DNA from: an uncultured Acetatifactor sp. | GTDB lineage: Bacteria; Bacillota; Clostridia; Lachnospirales; Lachnospiraceae | NCBI GenBank assembly: GCA_910580225.1 | Contig: CAJTXE010000040.1 | Span: 1-38,006 of the forward strand | Length of the DNA stretch: 38,006 nucleotides | Direction: 5' to 3' | Shown: positions 7,057 through 16,354 of the stretch, piece after piece | Layout of the letters: every line of letters starts with the position of its first letter | Position numbering within the stretch: position 1 is the first letter of the stretch | Made by a program: the position numbers and the translations under genes | Notes under the pieces: model-generated | What the model saw: the letters and a program-made list of their open reading frames with translations, nothing else | The model's database searches: none | Told to the model about the DNA's origin: nothing

Positions 7057-8115
7057 ATGAGAAAAATAAGATTGAAATATATTATATATGCTATTTTGAT
7101 TTTGCTATTCGCGGTAATCATTATTTTTGTGATACTTTTCCAAAGAAACATACGGACGGCTGCCAGTGTAAGAAAGCTGGAGGATGGTCTGTATTCCATG
7201 GAATATAAAGGTGATTACGGGCTGGACTTGTTTCTGGAACAGGGCGGTGCGGCTGATGACCTGGCGGTAGCAGAATTTGTGATACAGGATGTGTTTCACG
7301 GTCTGTTTCCTGTGGATTTAAGGGGCACATCCTTTGGCTGCAGCACCATTTCTGCCAGGACGTCCGAAGGTGAGGCGGTATTTGGCAGGAATTTTGACTG
7401 GGGAACCTGCACAGCGTTGATTGTACAGACACGTCCGGCGAAAGGATATGCGTCTGTCTCCACGGTCAATATGGATTTCCTGAACCTGGGACTTCGTATG
7501 CCGGAAGAAACGCAGATGCGCCTTCTGTCAGTGGCGGCGCCTTTTGCCCCTATGGACGGGATGAATGAAAAAGGATTATGTGTGGCGGTTCTGATGATTC
7601 AGGACAGTCCGGGATTCCAGCAGGATACAGGGAAAACGGACCTGACCACAACAACGGCGGTACGCCTGCTATTAGATCAGGCGGCTGACGTAGAGGAAGC
7701 CGTGGAACTGCTCTCCCAGTATGATTTGCACGCATCTGCGGGAATGATGGTACATTTTGCTCTGACTGATGCCACAGGACATTCTGTTGTAGTTGAGTAT
7801 ATTGACAATGAGATGGTGGTAACAGAAACAGAGGTTGTCACAAACTATTACCTGTCTCCCGGAGAAAAATATGGTATTGGGACGGAAGAATCCAAAATCC
7901 GGTATGCCATGCTGAAAGACCTGCTGCAGAGCAGTTCTTCATTGGATATGGATGGGATACGAGATGCGCTGGACAGTGTAAGCAAGCACAATTTTGATTC
8001 TGAGTTTGCGTCTACAGAGTGGAGCATTGTCTATAACCAAAGTACCGGGGAGGCACGTTATTACCATAGGGAAAATTATCAGAAGTATTATTCTTTTATA
8101 GCAGGCAGTTCATGA
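7057..8115 (+). CDS. Membrane-anchored linear amide C-N hydrolase (Ntn type)
   Basis: A 352-residue protein with one N-terminal membrane anchor (about 7-28) and an outward catalytic domain of the choloylglycine hydrolase / C45 acyltransferase superfamily. The nucleophile is probably C95 in FGCSTISA, followed by GRNFDW and later NEKGLCV and TTTAVRLLLD. Such enzymes cleave linear amide bonds (bile-salt conjugates, penicillin side chains, N-acyl amino compounds); the substrate here is unknown. In Ntn enzymes the Cys becomes N-terminal, so cleavage between G94 and C95 would be needed. The ATG at 7057 has AGGAG 6 bases upstream. It follows the two-component genes closely and has a lipoprotein paralogue at 10363. 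Confidence 0.85.
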   Translation: MRKIRLKYIIYAILILLFAVIIIFVILFQRNIRTAASVRKLEDGLYSMEYKGDYGLDLFLEQGGAADDLAVAEFVIQDVFHGLFPVDLRGTSFGCSTISARTSEGEAVFGRNFDWGTCTALIVQTRPAKGYASVSTVNMDFLNLGLRMPEETQMRLLSVAAPFAPMDGMNEKGLCVAVLMIQDSPGFQQDTGKTDLTTTTAVRLLLDQAADVEEAVELLSQYDLHASAGMMVHFALTDATGHSVVVEYIDNEMVVTETEVVTNYYLSPGEKYGIGTEESKIRYAMLKDLLQSSSSLDMDGIRDALDSVSKHNFDSEFASTEWSIVYNQSTGEARYYHRENYQKYYSFIAGSS

Positions 8116-8199
8116 TAACGCCAGAAATAGCAAGGAAAGAGCCAGAAGAAAAGGTTATCCGCAGCAAAAAATAAATAACAATAGTAGGAGGAAAAGAAC

Positions 8200-9141
8200 A
8201 TGAGCGGACATATTTTAGAATTATCACAGAATGTGGAGAGGAAAAAAGTAGTTTACAGGAACCGGTATGGGTTGGATATCACGGGAGAACTGTACTTTAA
8301 AAAAGGAATCTCTCTGGATCAGAAACATCCTGCCCTGATTATCGGTGCGCCTTATGGCGGAGTGAAAGAACAGGGACCATGCGTATATGGCAATGAACTG
8401 GCACAGAAAGGATTTATTGTGCTGACCTTTGACCAGTCCTTTATGGGAGAATCCGGGGGCTTTCCCAGAAATGTGTCATCACCGGATATCTTTGTAGAGA
8501 ATTTCAGTGCGGCGGTAGACTTTTTAGGGATGCAGCGGTTTGTGGACAGGGAAAAGATCGGTGTGATCGGTATCTGCGGTTCCGGCGGTTTTGCGCTTTC
8601 CGCGGCACAATGCGATACCAGAATCCGTGCGGTTGCCGTTATGAGCATGTACGATATGAATGTGGCGGTCAGAGGGAATATGAACAGGGAAGAACTCCAG
8701 GCTGTAAAAGAACGTTTGTCAAATCAGAGGTGGCTGGATGCCGAAAACGGATACCCGGAATACCTGCCTGGATTTCCGGAGCAGCCAATAGACAAGGTGC
8801 CGGAGGATATACCGGAGCCGGGAGCAGAGTGGTTCCGCTTTTATGCCCTGAAAAGAGGACATCATCCAAATGCCAGAGGCGGTTTTACCACTACCAGCGA
8901 GCTGGCGATTATGAATTTCCGGCCCCTGGATTTCATTGATGAAATATCACCCCGTCCGATTCTGTTCGTGGTGGGAGACAGGGCACATTCCCGGTTTTTC
9001 AGTGACGCAGCTTATGAGCGGGCCTTGGAACCAAAGGAAATGCTGGTTGTGGAGGATGCGGAGCATATCGACCTGTATGACCGGAGAGACCGTATTCCCT
9101 TTGACAGACTGGCAGAATTCTTTACAGTAAATATGCATTGA
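8200..9141 (+). CDS. Alpha/beta hydrolase, DLH/YcjY-like
   Basis: A 313-residue cytoplasmic hydrolase with no signal peptide. The nucleophile elbow reads VIGICGSGGFA: C126 or S128 may be the nucleophile, and Cys at the elbow is known in dienelactone hydrolases. The oxyanion region is IIGAPYGGVKEQG; the acid and base are probably Asp in FVVGDRAHS and His in VEDAEHIDLY. Relatives act on esters, lactones or thioesters; the substrate is unknown. A strong TAGGAGG site lies upstream. The next gene, a CMD-cupin protein, starts 65 bases downstream and is probably cotranscribed, a pairing that points to small-molecule detoxification or aromatic-type catabolism. Confidence 0.85.
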   Translation: MSGHILELSQNVERKKVVYRNRYGLDITGELYFKKGISLDQKHPALIIGAPYGGVKEQGPCVYGNELAQKGFIVLTFDQSFMGESGGFPRNVSSPDIFVENFSAAVDFLGMQRFVDREKIGVIGICGSGGFALSAAQCDTRIRAVAVMSMYDMNVAVRGNMNREELQAVKERLSNQRWLDAENGYPEYLPGFPEQPIDKVPEDIPEPGAEWFRFYALKRGHHPNARGGFTTTSELAIMNFRPLDFIDEISPRPILFVVGDRAHSRFFSDAAYERALEPKEMLVVEDAEHIDLYDRRDRIPFDRLAEFFTVNMH

Positions 9142-9206
9142 AAAAAAAGGACAGCCCTGTTAGATTTGAAATTTTAGAAAATGATATGGATTATAAGGAG
9201 AAAAAA

Positions 9207-9965
9207 ATGGCAGTAAAACAGACCGCAGGCAGAGATGCCCTGGGCGAATTTGCCCCGAAATTTGCACAGTTAAATGATGATGTATTATTTGGAGAAGTAT
9301 GGAGCAGGGAAGATAAGCTTTCTTTGAGGGACCGCTCCCTGGTGACAGTGGTTTCCCTTATGGCGCAGGGGCTTGTGGATTCTTCTTTTCAGTTCCATCT
9401 GGCCAGTGCGAAACAGAATGGAATTACCAGAACAGAAATCGCGGAGATACTGACTCATGGGGCTTTTTATGCAGGATGGCCCAAGGCATGGGCAGCATTT
9501 CGGATGGCGAAGGAAGTCTGGGCAGAAGAAGGTTCCGAAGCGGATGCGAAGTCCGCACATGCAGCGTCCATGCTGTTTCCCATAGGAAAGCCCAATGATG
9601 CGTTTGCACAGTATTTTACCGGGCAGAGCTATCTGGCTCCCATTTCTGCTGATCAGGTTGGGATTTTTAATGTGACCTTTGAACCCGGCTGCTGCAACAA
9701 CTGGCATATCCATCATGCAAAGAGTGGGGGAGGACAGATTCTGATCTGTGTCAGCGGACGTGGATACTATCAGGAGTGGGGGAAAAAGGCGCAGGAGTTA
9801 TTCCCTGGTGATGTAGTAAATATTCCGGAAGGCGTAAAACACTGGCACGGGGCGACGCCTTACAGCTGGTTTTCTCATTTAGCTGTTGAGGTTCCGGCAG
9901 AAGAAGGTTCCAATGAATGGCTGGAACCGGTGGATGAGGATGCTTACATGTGTGCATTGTGCTGA
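9207..9965 (+). CDS. Carboxymuconolactone decarboxylase-cupin fusion protein
   Basis: A 252-residue protein. Residues 1-115 form an all-helical carboxymuconolactone decarboxylase domain (LSLRDRSLVTVVSLMAQG, then ITRTEIAEILTHGAFYAGWP) without the CxxC of AhpD peroxidase types. Residues about 145-235 form a cupin with metal-binding histidines (WHIHHA, then VKHWHGA). The combination is common in gut bacteria, but its reaction is unproven; decarboxylation or hydrolysis of a small oxo-acid with metal help is a guess. The ATG at 9207 has AAGGAG 7 bases upstream; an extension to 9138 is unlikely. It is in an operon with the preceding hydrolase, and a strong terminator follows at 10022. Confidence 0.88.
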   Translation: MAVKQTAGRDALGEFAPKFAQLNDDVLFGEVWSREDKLSLRDRSLVTVVSLMAQGLVDSSFQFHLASAKQNGITRTEIAEILTHGAFYAGWPKAWAAFRMAKEVWAEEGSEADAKSAHAASMLFPIGKPNDAFAQYFTGQSYLAPISADQVGIFNVTFEPGCCNNWHIHHAKSGGGQILICVSGRGYYQEWGKKAQELFPGDVVNIPEGVKHWHGATPYSWFSHLAVEVPAEEGSNEWLEPVDEDAYMCALC

Positions 9966-10021
9966 GAATGAAAGTATGTAAGATTGGTTGTTTCAGAACA
10001 GGAAATACTCTAAATTGCTGA

Positions 10022-10083
10022 AAATACCAGTTTGGCGCGAATGACAGATAGAATTCTGCTGTTCATGTCAAACTGGTATTTTT
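10022..10083 (+). terminator. Rho-independent terminator
   Basis: A 13-bp perfect stem, AAATACCAGTTTG with its complement ending in a U run, and a 34-base loop. It closes the operon ending with the CMD-cupin gene. Confidence 0.75.
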
Positions 10084-10171
10084 GCGTGGATGGATGTTTT
10101 ATGAACAGGTGATAAATAGGTGATAAATACATAAAAAATATATAGATAATTACTATTCAAATATATAAAGT

Positions 10172-10216
10172 ATAAGTATTTGCTATTTATATACCATCTT
10201 GTTACGATATATTCAG
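10172..10216 (+). promoter_or_regulatory. Shared LysR-type promoter, copy 2
   Basis: ATAAGTATTTGCTATTT contains -35 TTGCTA at 10180-10185; -10 TACGAT is at 10203-10208 after 17 bases; ATTCAG ends at 10216. Length and internal spacing are the same as copies at 3069 and 21157. It stands 191 bases before the lipoprotein amidase gene, upstream of an OmpR-type box. Confidence 0.65.
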
Positions 10217-10236
10217 GATTGGAAAACAAAAAGGAA

Positions 10237-10300
10237 TTGAGAAATCTGCAAGAATTCATTTAGAAATTGTTTATTTTTCTGTTAGCTGGATGTTATCTGA
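10237..10300 (+). promoter_or_regulatory. OmpR-type box with promoter-like tail, copy 2
   Basis: Bases 10237-10279 are identical to 21857-21899 (43 bases). They contain TTTAGAAATTG at 10259-10269 followed by TTTATTTTTCT, a one-turn direct repeat. A -10-like TGTTATCT at 10291-10298 has the same offset in both copies. It probably binds the response regulator encoded at 6279. With the LysR-type promoter just upstream, the amidase gene appears to have two tandem inputs. Confidence 0.55.
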
Positions 10301-10362
10301 GACAGGTAAAGTATACCCTATAGGGCATACGTAGTCACAGACACAAAGAGGGAGGACAGAAA

Positions 10363-11499
10363 ATGAAAAAAAGATTCTATATATGTCTGCTCCTTGCGCT
10401 GGGAGTATCGGGCCTGATGTCAGGATGTGGAAAAGATTTTGGTGAGCGGATAGAGATAAACAGCCATGACGAGGAAAGCAGGGCAGAGGAAGAGGCAGTC
10501 AAAGAAGAGACGGTAAACGGAAAAGAAAGCAGAGACCAAAATGCAATTCAGATTACACCAACATCGGAGGTCAGGGAACTGGAAACCGGGTTGTCAATCG
10601 TTCAATATGAAGGGGAATATGGATTTGACGCATTTTTAGAGCAGGGAGGAGCCGGTTCGGATGCGGATGTTGCAGCATATATCACTTCACTGCTGAATCA
10701 GGAAATCCATATGGAAGGAAGCCCTTTCGGATGCAGTACCCTGTCGGTAAAAAATCAGACAGGAGGATACCTGTTCGGAAGAAATTTTGACTGGAACACC
10801 TGTAATGGATGGATTGTCAGCGCCAGACCGGAAAACGGGTATTCTTCCGTTTCGACAGTAAACATGGATTTTATCCGGGCAGGGGGAGTAGAACTTTCAC
10901 AGTTACCGGATTCGGCGCAGGCTTTTGTCTCCCTGTATGCACCATTGGATGGCATGAATGAAAAAGGGCTGGCAGTTTCCGTGAACATGATTCAGGACTC
11001 GCCAGGCATCAGCCAGGACAGCGGAAAGCCTGCTCTCACCACTACAACAGCAGTCCGGCTATTGCTTGATCGGGCGGCAGATGTGGAAGAAGCGCTGGAA
11101 CTCTTACAGCAATATGATTTCCACAGTTCTATGGGAATGATGGTGCATCTGGCTATAGCAGATGTAGACGGCAGGAGCGTGGCAGTGGAGTATGTGAATA
11201 ATGAAATGGTTGTAATCGAGACACCTGTTGTCACGAACTTTTATCTGGCTCCGGGAGAAAAACAGGGAATCGGTACCGCCCAGTCCCATACCCGGTATGA
11301 AATCCTTACCGGGACATTGGAAGAACAGGGGGAGATGACAGAAACAGAAGTGCGGGATGCACTGGACAGTGTGAGCAAAGATAATTTTGGTGAGTTTGAA
11401 TCTACAGAATGGAGCATTGTGATGAATCAGGAGACAAAGGAGCTGATTTATTACCATAGAGAAAATTACGGAAGGGCATATGTTGTTCCGGTGGAATAA
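10363..11499 (+). CDS. Lipoprotein linear amide C-N hydrolase (Ntn type)
   Basis: A 378-residue lipoprotein: positively charged start, hydrophobic stretch and lipobox LMSGC with lipidated C22, then a charged linker to about residue 75. The catalytic domain is a close paralogue of the protein at 7057: FGCSTLSV (candidate nucleophile C124), GRNFDWNTC, SVSTVNMDF, GMNEKGLAVSVNMIQDSPG and FESTEWSIV are shared. It should act outside the membrane on linear amides; conjugated bile acids, N-acyl amino acids and beta-lactam-type amides are all possible. A signal peptidase II substrate with an internal Ntn nucleophile would need a second cleavage. The start has GGGAGGA upstream. Two promoter-like elements precede it. 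Confidence 0.87.
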   Translation: MKKRFYICLLLALGVSGLMSGCGKDFGERIEINSHDEESRAEEEAVKEETVNGKESRDQNAIQITPTSEVRELETGLSIVQYEGEYGFDAFLEQGGAGSDADVAAYITSLLNQEIHMEGSPFGCSTLSVKNQTGGYLFGRNFDWNTCNGWIVSARPENGYSSVSTVNMDFIRAGGVELSQLPDSAQAFVSLYAPLDGMNEKGLAVSVNMIQDSPGISQDSGKPALTTTTAVRLLLDRAADVEEALELLQQYDFHSSMGMMVHLAIADVDGRSVAVEYVNNEMVVIETPVVTNFYLAPGEKQGIGTAQSHTRYEILTGTLEEQGEMTETEVRDALDSVSKDNFGEFESTEWSIVMNQETKELIYYHRENYGRAYVVPVE

Positions 11500-11557
11500 G
11501 AGGAAGCGGCCTTAGCCATACCTATATGCCAAAATACATGGCAAGAAGGAGGAAATT

Positions 11558-12976
11558 ATGAATTACTTAAAAACTTTAACGGATTTATACAGATTAAAAA
11601 AGAATGCTAAGTTAAGTGCAAAAAGGATGAAATCCTTGCAGGATGGAAAACTGCGTAAGCTTCTCAGATTCGCATGGGAACATTCCGCCTACTACCGGTC
11701 AGCTTTTGAGGATGCAGGAATTATGGAAGAACAGTTAGACACACTGCCGCTTTCCTGCTTTCCGACCATTGACAAACAAAAGTTTTTGGAACATTTTGAT
11801 GAACTGGTCACAGTGCCTGATCTAAAGCAGGAAGGCCTGCGCAAATTCGATGCAGGGGAAACTGTAGACCGAAAGCCCTATCAGGGAAAATACCATGTCG
11901 TTCATTCCTCTGGCAGCACCGGGAAGCCTGGATATTTTGTATATGATGAAGATGCCTGGAACCAGATGTTGTCCGGTATTATCCGGGCGGCTCTATGGGG
12001 GATGTCCATGCCCCGAATTCTGAAACTGCTGATACAACGCCCCAGGATTGTGTATATTGCAGCCACAGATGGGAGATACGGCGGGGCTATGGCAGTAGGG
12101 GACGGCATTGATGGAGTAGGCGCCAGCCAGCTTTATCTGGACATCAAGACACCGGTTACGGAATGGATCAGGCAGCTGAAAGAATTCCGGCCCAACATTG
12201 TTATTGGTTATCCATCGGCGGTTAAGATTCTTGCACAGTTGATGGAGGACGGGGAAGTCAGCCTGGATGTGGAAAGGGTGGTTTCCTGCGGCGAGCCGTT
12301 GGGGGCAAGTTTACGGAGCTGGCTGGAAAAGATATTTGGGACGCAGGTTGTCAATTTCTACGGGGCCAGTGAGTCCCTGGCTCTGGGAGTAGAAACTGAT
12401 CCGGAGGATGGGATGCTTCTGTTTGACGATATGAATGTCATTGAGGTGGAAAACGGAGTGATGTATTTTACCTGCCTTTATAATTACGCACAGCCGCTCA
12501 TTCGCTACCGTCTTTCCGACCGCCTGACTTTGCAGGCGCCGGAAGAAGGGGAACAGCCATTTACCAAAGCGGTAGGGCTTCTGGGAAGGAATGAAGATGT
12601 CCTTTGGTTCGAAGATGGAAAGGGAAACCGGGAGTTCCTTCATCCACTGGCCATTGAAGGGTTCTGTATCGAAGGGCTGAAAGATTATCAGTTCCGTCAG
12701 ACCACGAAAGATACCTTTGAAATGTACGCAGAGACAGAACATGGCGCATCCAGGGAGCGGATCAGGCAGGAAATGCTGCGGCAGATGGGAGAAATCCTGA
12801 CCGGGAAAAAACTGGACTATGTGCAGTTCTATGTGAATTTTGTAAATGAAATCCTGCCGGATACCCGGACGGGGAAGAAACCGTTGATCTTCGCGAGCAA
12901 TGAGCCAAGTTCTGTGCTTGCACGAGAATTTGGCGAATGCCGTGAAAGCCAGCAGCCGACAGGGCTGCTGGCGTAA
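11558..12976 (+). CDS. PaaK/CapK-like adenylate-forming ligase
   Basis: A 472-residue member of the phenylacetate-CoA ligase-like branch of adenylate-forming enzymes. The nucleotide loop HSSGSTGKPG lies at about residues 114-123, the GASE motif near 270 and RYRLSDR near 310; a short C-terminal domain follows. The family activates a carboxylic acid as acyl-AMP and often transfers it to CoA or another acceptor; the acid is unknown. It is cytoplasmic. AGGAGG lies just before the ATG. It sits between an amidase and an ABC transporter (20-base gap), so it may process an acyl product released by the amidases (inference). Confidence 0.85.
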   Translation: MNYLKTLTDLYRLKKNAKLSAKRMKSLQDGKLRKLLRFAWEHSAYYRSAFEDAGIMEEQLDTLPLSCFPTIDKQKFLEHFDELVTVPDLKQEGLRKFDAGETVDRKPYQGKYHVVHSSGSTGKPGYFVYDEDAWNQMLSGIIRAALWGMSMPRILKLLIQRPRIVYIAATDGRYGGAMAVGDGIDGVGASQLYLDIKTPVTEWIRQLKEFRPNIVIGYPSAVKILAQLMEDGEVSLDVERVVSCGEPLGASLRSWLEKIFGTQVVNFYGASESLALGVETDPEDGMLLFDDMNVIEVENGVMYFTCLYNYAQPLIRYRLSDRLTLQAPEEGEQPFTKAVGLLGRNEDVLWFEDGKGNREFLHPLAIEGFCIEGLKDYQFRQTTKDTFEMYAETEHGASRERIRQEMLRQMGEILTGKKLDYVQFYVNFVNEILPDTRTGKKPLIFASNEPSSVLAREFGECRESQQPTGLLA

Positions 12977-12996
12977 AGGGAAAGGTGGCATAACAA

Positions 12997-13758
12997 ATGG
13001 CAGATACCATATTACAGGGAGAAAAGATTACAAGAGTTTTTCATCAGGGAAAGGCAGAAGCAAAAATCCTTGACGGAATTGACATCAAAATATATGAAAA
13101 AGACTTTACTGTTATCATGGGGCCATCGGGAGCCGGGAAGTCCACCCTTCTATACAGCTTAAGTGGCATGGACCAGATAAACGGGGGGCATGTGCTTTAT
13201 CGGGGCAGGGAAATCAGCAGTCTTTCGGAAAAACAGATGGCAAGGCTTCGGGCAGAGGAATTTGGGTTTGTATTCCAGCAGACTCATTTGGTCAGCAACC
13301 TGACACTTTTGGAAAATGTGCTGGTGGCAGGGTATGTGGGCAAGAAGGACAGCGCAGAAAAGGTAAGGGAAAGGGCAAAGAACCTCCTGCAGCAGATGGA
13401 TGTGGAGGAAGCCAAAGACAGGCTTCCTGTCCAGGTATCCGGGGGCGAAGCGCAGAGGGCGGCTATCGCCAGAGCCATGATTGGAAGGCCTGGGCTTCTG
13501 TTTGCCGATGAACCTACAGGCGCTTTAAACCAGGCAAATACCCGTGAGGTTTTAGGGCTTTTGACCGACCTGAACAGGGAGGGCCAGAGCATCCTGATGG
13601 TGACACATGACCTGCGGGCTGCATCCAGAGGAAACCGGATTCTATATCTGGAGGACGGAAAAGTCTGCGATGAACTCTCTTTAGAGCCTTACAATGAAAT
13701 GGAAGAAAAGCAGCGGGAAAGAGAAGTCAGCCAGTGGCTTTCCGGGCTTCGCTGGTAA
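12997..13758 (+). CDS. ABC transporter ATP-binding protein, MacB/LolD type
   Basis: A 253-residue ATPase. Walker A is GPSGAGKST (42-50), the Q-loop is FVFQQTHL, the signature is VSGGEAQR, Walker B is LLFADEPTG and the H-loop is MVTHD. Sequence style places it with the FtsX-permease partners (MacB, LolD, bacitracin-export BceA-like). It powers the large permease encoded 102 bases downstream, probably for mechanical transmission, peptide or lipid release rather than classical import. Two strong hairpins without U tracts lie between ATPase and permease and could set their relative expression. A preceding GGGAAAGGTGG is the ribosome site. Confidence 0.93.
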   Translation: MADTILQGEKITRVFHQGKAEAKILDGIDIKIYEKDFTVIMGPSGAGKSTLLYSLSGMDQINGGHVLYRGREISSLSEKQMARLRAEEFGFVFQQTHLVSNLTLLENVLVAGYVGKKDSAEKVRERAKNLLQQMDVEEAKDRLPVQVSGGEAQRAAIARAMIGRPGLLFADEPTGALNQANTREVLGLLTDLNREGQSILMVTHDLRAASRGNRILYLEDGKVCDELSLEPYNEMEEKQREREVSQWLSGLRW

Positions 13759-13759
13759 A

Positions 13760-13831
13760 AGGTTGGAAAGTACCCAACCTAAGAAAAACTAAGTCATTTC
13801 CGGAAGAACGCAAAAGAGCATGCGTTCTTCC
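13760..13831 (+). promoter_or_regulatory. Two intercistronic hairpins
   Basis: AGGTTGG (13760-13766) pairs with CCAACCT (13774-13780). GGAAGAACGC (13802-13811) pairs with GCGTTCTTCC (13822-13831). Neither is followed by a U run, so they are more likely RNA-stability or processing elements than terminators. Confidence 0.45.
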
Positions 13832-13860
13832 AGGCTGAGGCAGACAGAGAGGAGAGAAAA

Positions 13861-16218
13861 ATGTTGGAAAATCGAATGATAATCCGGGCAGGGGTGAAAA
13901 GAAATAAGGGAAGTTTTTTGGAGATCGGAATCCTTCTGCTTCTGGCAGCGCTTTCTCTGACAGCCGTGCTGATGACGGTCCTGGCAGGAAACAGCTATAT
14001 ACGGGATGAGATGGAGCGGGTGGGCTTTGGAGACCTTACCGCATGGGCATCGGATGTGCCGGATATAGAGTTTTTGATGGAAAGCATCCGGGAACAAGAG
14101 GGTGTAGAGGCGGCGGAGGCTCAAAGGCTGATTTTTTCCGAATATGAGGCAAACGGTGTGGAATCTGACAGCCAGGGGCAGATGATTCCCTGGACGTTTT
14201 CGGGCAGCAGGTATCGCTTTTTTCAAAATAACCTTTCCGGATACAGGGAGGCTCCAGAAGAAATCGGGGAACAGGAAGTGTATATTTCCCCTTCCATGAA
14301 ATCCATGATGGATCTGAAACCTGGCGACACGGTTACCTTTCCCATAGCCAGAGGTGAAAGAACGATCAGCCTGACGGTGGCAGGGTATTATGAAGATCCC
14401 TTTATGGGCAGTTCCATGATCGGGATGAAAGGGTTTCTGATATCGGAGAAGACTTATGAAGAAATAGGTTCTGTCATAGAAGAAACGGGGATGGATGCCC
14501 TGGCCAGGGATGGGTTTATGATCCATATTCAGGCGGAGGATGGCATTACGGTTTCGGAAGTAAACAGAGTCCTGGTGGAGAACACGCCTCTTCCCATGTA
14601 TACGGAATTTATCCACAGTGCGGATACGATGGCAGGTTTTATGGGGATTCTCCAGAATGCTTTTTCTGCAATATTAGCGGCTTTTGCGTTGGTGCTGTTT
14701 GGAGTGGCTATGGCAGTGATGGGGCACAGTATTTCCGGTCTGGTGGAGCAGGAATGGAAAAATCTCGGCATTCTGAAAACCATGGGTTATACCGGAGGGC
14801 GGCTGACGGGGCTGTTGACAATACAGTATGGGGCTGCTATGGGAGGCGGCGTTATTCTGGGAATGCTCCTGGCGGTTCCGACAGCAGGCCTGATCAGCCG
14901 GGTGACGGTCACAACTACGGGTGTCTTGATTCCGGTTCAGTTTCCGGTTCTGCCCTGTGTGGGGGTATTTGCTGTTCTACTGCTGGTTCCGGTGAGCTTT
15001 TGCATCCTGCGCCTTCGGAATATCAAGAGGATTGCTCCTATGGCTGCTATCCGTGGGGAATCGGATACCGTATCTGCGTCAGAAACTAAGTTTTTCCGTA
15101 ACGGGATACGCTCAGGCGGGCTTTCTCTTCATCTGGCACTGCGGCAGGTCCTGACGGGCAGGAGGCGTTATGCAGGCGCCTGTCTGGTGGCGGTATTTCT
15201 GGTATTCTTTGCTTCCCTGGCAGGCCGGATGAATGGCTGGCTGGGAGAGGATGGGAAAGGAATGATGGATGCTTTTAACCCGGCAGACCTTGACCTGGGC
15301 GTGCAGGTTTTAGGGGAGCTTGGGGCTGAAGAAATGGAGCAGATGGTGCTTTCCTATACGGATATTACAGACAGCTATCTGCTGGCCATGCCCAGTGTTT
15401 CCGTGAATGGGACAAATTACACGGCAAATGTCATTACAGAGCCGCAGCGGTTCCATATCAGCAGAGGGCAGACCAGTATGGAGGCAGACCAGGTAGTTCT
15501 GACAGAGGCGCTTGCCTCTGATCTGGGAGCAGATGTGGGAGATTTCGTTACGATACGGGGAAATAAAGGCAGCGGAGAGTTTACGGTTTCAGGGATCTAT
15601 CATTGCGCCAATGATATGGGGGCGAATCTGGGAATGAGCAGGGAGGGATACCTTTCCATCGGGGAAGATGACAGCCGTTTGTGGTGCTATCATTATTTTC
15701 TGGAAGACCCTTCACAGAAACAGGCCATTACCGAGGCTCTGGAACAGACCTGGGGCGGAGATGTCCATGTCCATGAAAATTCCTGGCCGGGACTGTTTGG
15801 GATTATTTCTGCCATGCATATGCTGATTTTTTTCCTGTATGGAGTGAGTGCGGCATTTATCTGTGTCGTGACTGGAATGGCAGGAACAAAGATTCTGGAT
15901 GCAGAGCAGAAGGATATGGGAATCTATAAATCCATCGGATGTTCTGTCAGGATGCTTCGATTCTCCTTTGCTTTCCGATTTGGAATTGTGGCAGCAGTCG
16001 GGGCAGTGATCGGGACACTGGCAGCTATGGGATTCACAGACCCTGTGGTATCCACGGTTATGCGGCTGGCAGGAATCAGTAATTTCGCATCGGGGAATAC
16101 GCCTGGAAGCGTCCTCCTTCCGGGGAGTATGGTAATACTTTTATTCTTTGGGTTCGCCTGGCTGTTATCAGGCAGGATCAGAAGGGAGGACATGAATGTG
16201 TTGACAGCGGAAACATAA
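13861..16218 (+). CDS. ABC transporter permease with two FtsX domains
   Basis: A 785-residue membrane protein. An N-terminal membrane helix (about 19-42) is followed by an extracellular MacB-type core domain, three helices of the first FtsX domain (about 265-385), a central helix near 440, a second extracellular domain, and three last helices (about 650-780). The layout matches FtsX-like permeases with duplicated modules. It works with the ATPase at 12997 in lipoprotein, peptide or envelope-stress functions. GGAGAG precedes the ATG. No stop or frameshift is seen. The kinase at 4727 has its own sensor domain, so this is not a standard BceS/BceAB arrangement. Confidence 0.9.
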   Translation: MLENRMIIRAGVKRNKGSFLEIGILLLLAALSLTAVLMTVLAGNSYIRDEMERVGFGDLTAWASDVPDIEFLMESIREQEGVEAAEAQRLIFSEYEANGVESDSQGQMIPWTFSGSRYRFFQNNLSGYREAPEEIGEQEVYISPSMKSMMDLKPGDTVTFPIARGERTISLTVAGYYEDPFMGSSMIGMKGFLISEKTYEEIGSVIEETGMDALARDGFMIHIQAEDGITVSEVNRVLVENTPLPMYTEFIHSADTMAGFMGILQNAFSAILAAFALVLFGVAMAVMGHSISGLVEQEWKNLGILKTMGYTGGRLTGLLTIQYGAAMGGGVILGMLLAVPTAGLISRVTVTTTGVLIPVQFPVLPCVGVFAVLLLVPVSFCILRLRNIKRIAPMAAIRGESDTVSASETKFFRNGIRSGGLSLHLALRQVLTGRRRYAGACLVAVFLVFFASLAGRMNGWLGEDGKGMMDAFNPADLDLGVQVLGELGAEEMEQMVLSYTDITDSYLLAMPSVSVNGTNYTANVITEPQRFHISRGQTSMEADQVVLTEALASDLGADVGDFVTIRGNKGSGEFTVSGIYHCANDMGANLGMSREGYLSIGEDDSRLWCYHYFLEDPSQKQAITEALEQTWGGDVHVHENSWPGLFGIISAMHMLIFFLYGVSAAFICVVTGMAGTKILDAEQKDMGIYKSIGCSVRMLRFSFAFRFGIVAAVGAVIGTLAAMGFTDPVVSTVMRLAGISNFASGNTPGSVLLPGSMVILLFFGFAWLLSGRIRREDMNVLTAET

Positions 16219-16354
16219 AAGGTTTTGTATCAGACAGGAAAACTGAGACGGAAGGCAAATAGGAATGAAGACAGGCAAGAATAAGGAAACACCACAGGAG
16301 TATACCATTATGCCCTGAAAAATGGGCAGTAATCAAGGAAAGGATGAAAATAAA

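Noticed and set aside
8581..8583. Assignment of the hydrolase at 8200 to bile-salt or antibiotic esterases
   Set aside because: The fold is clear but the elbow (GICGSGG) and active-site context do not identify a substrate.
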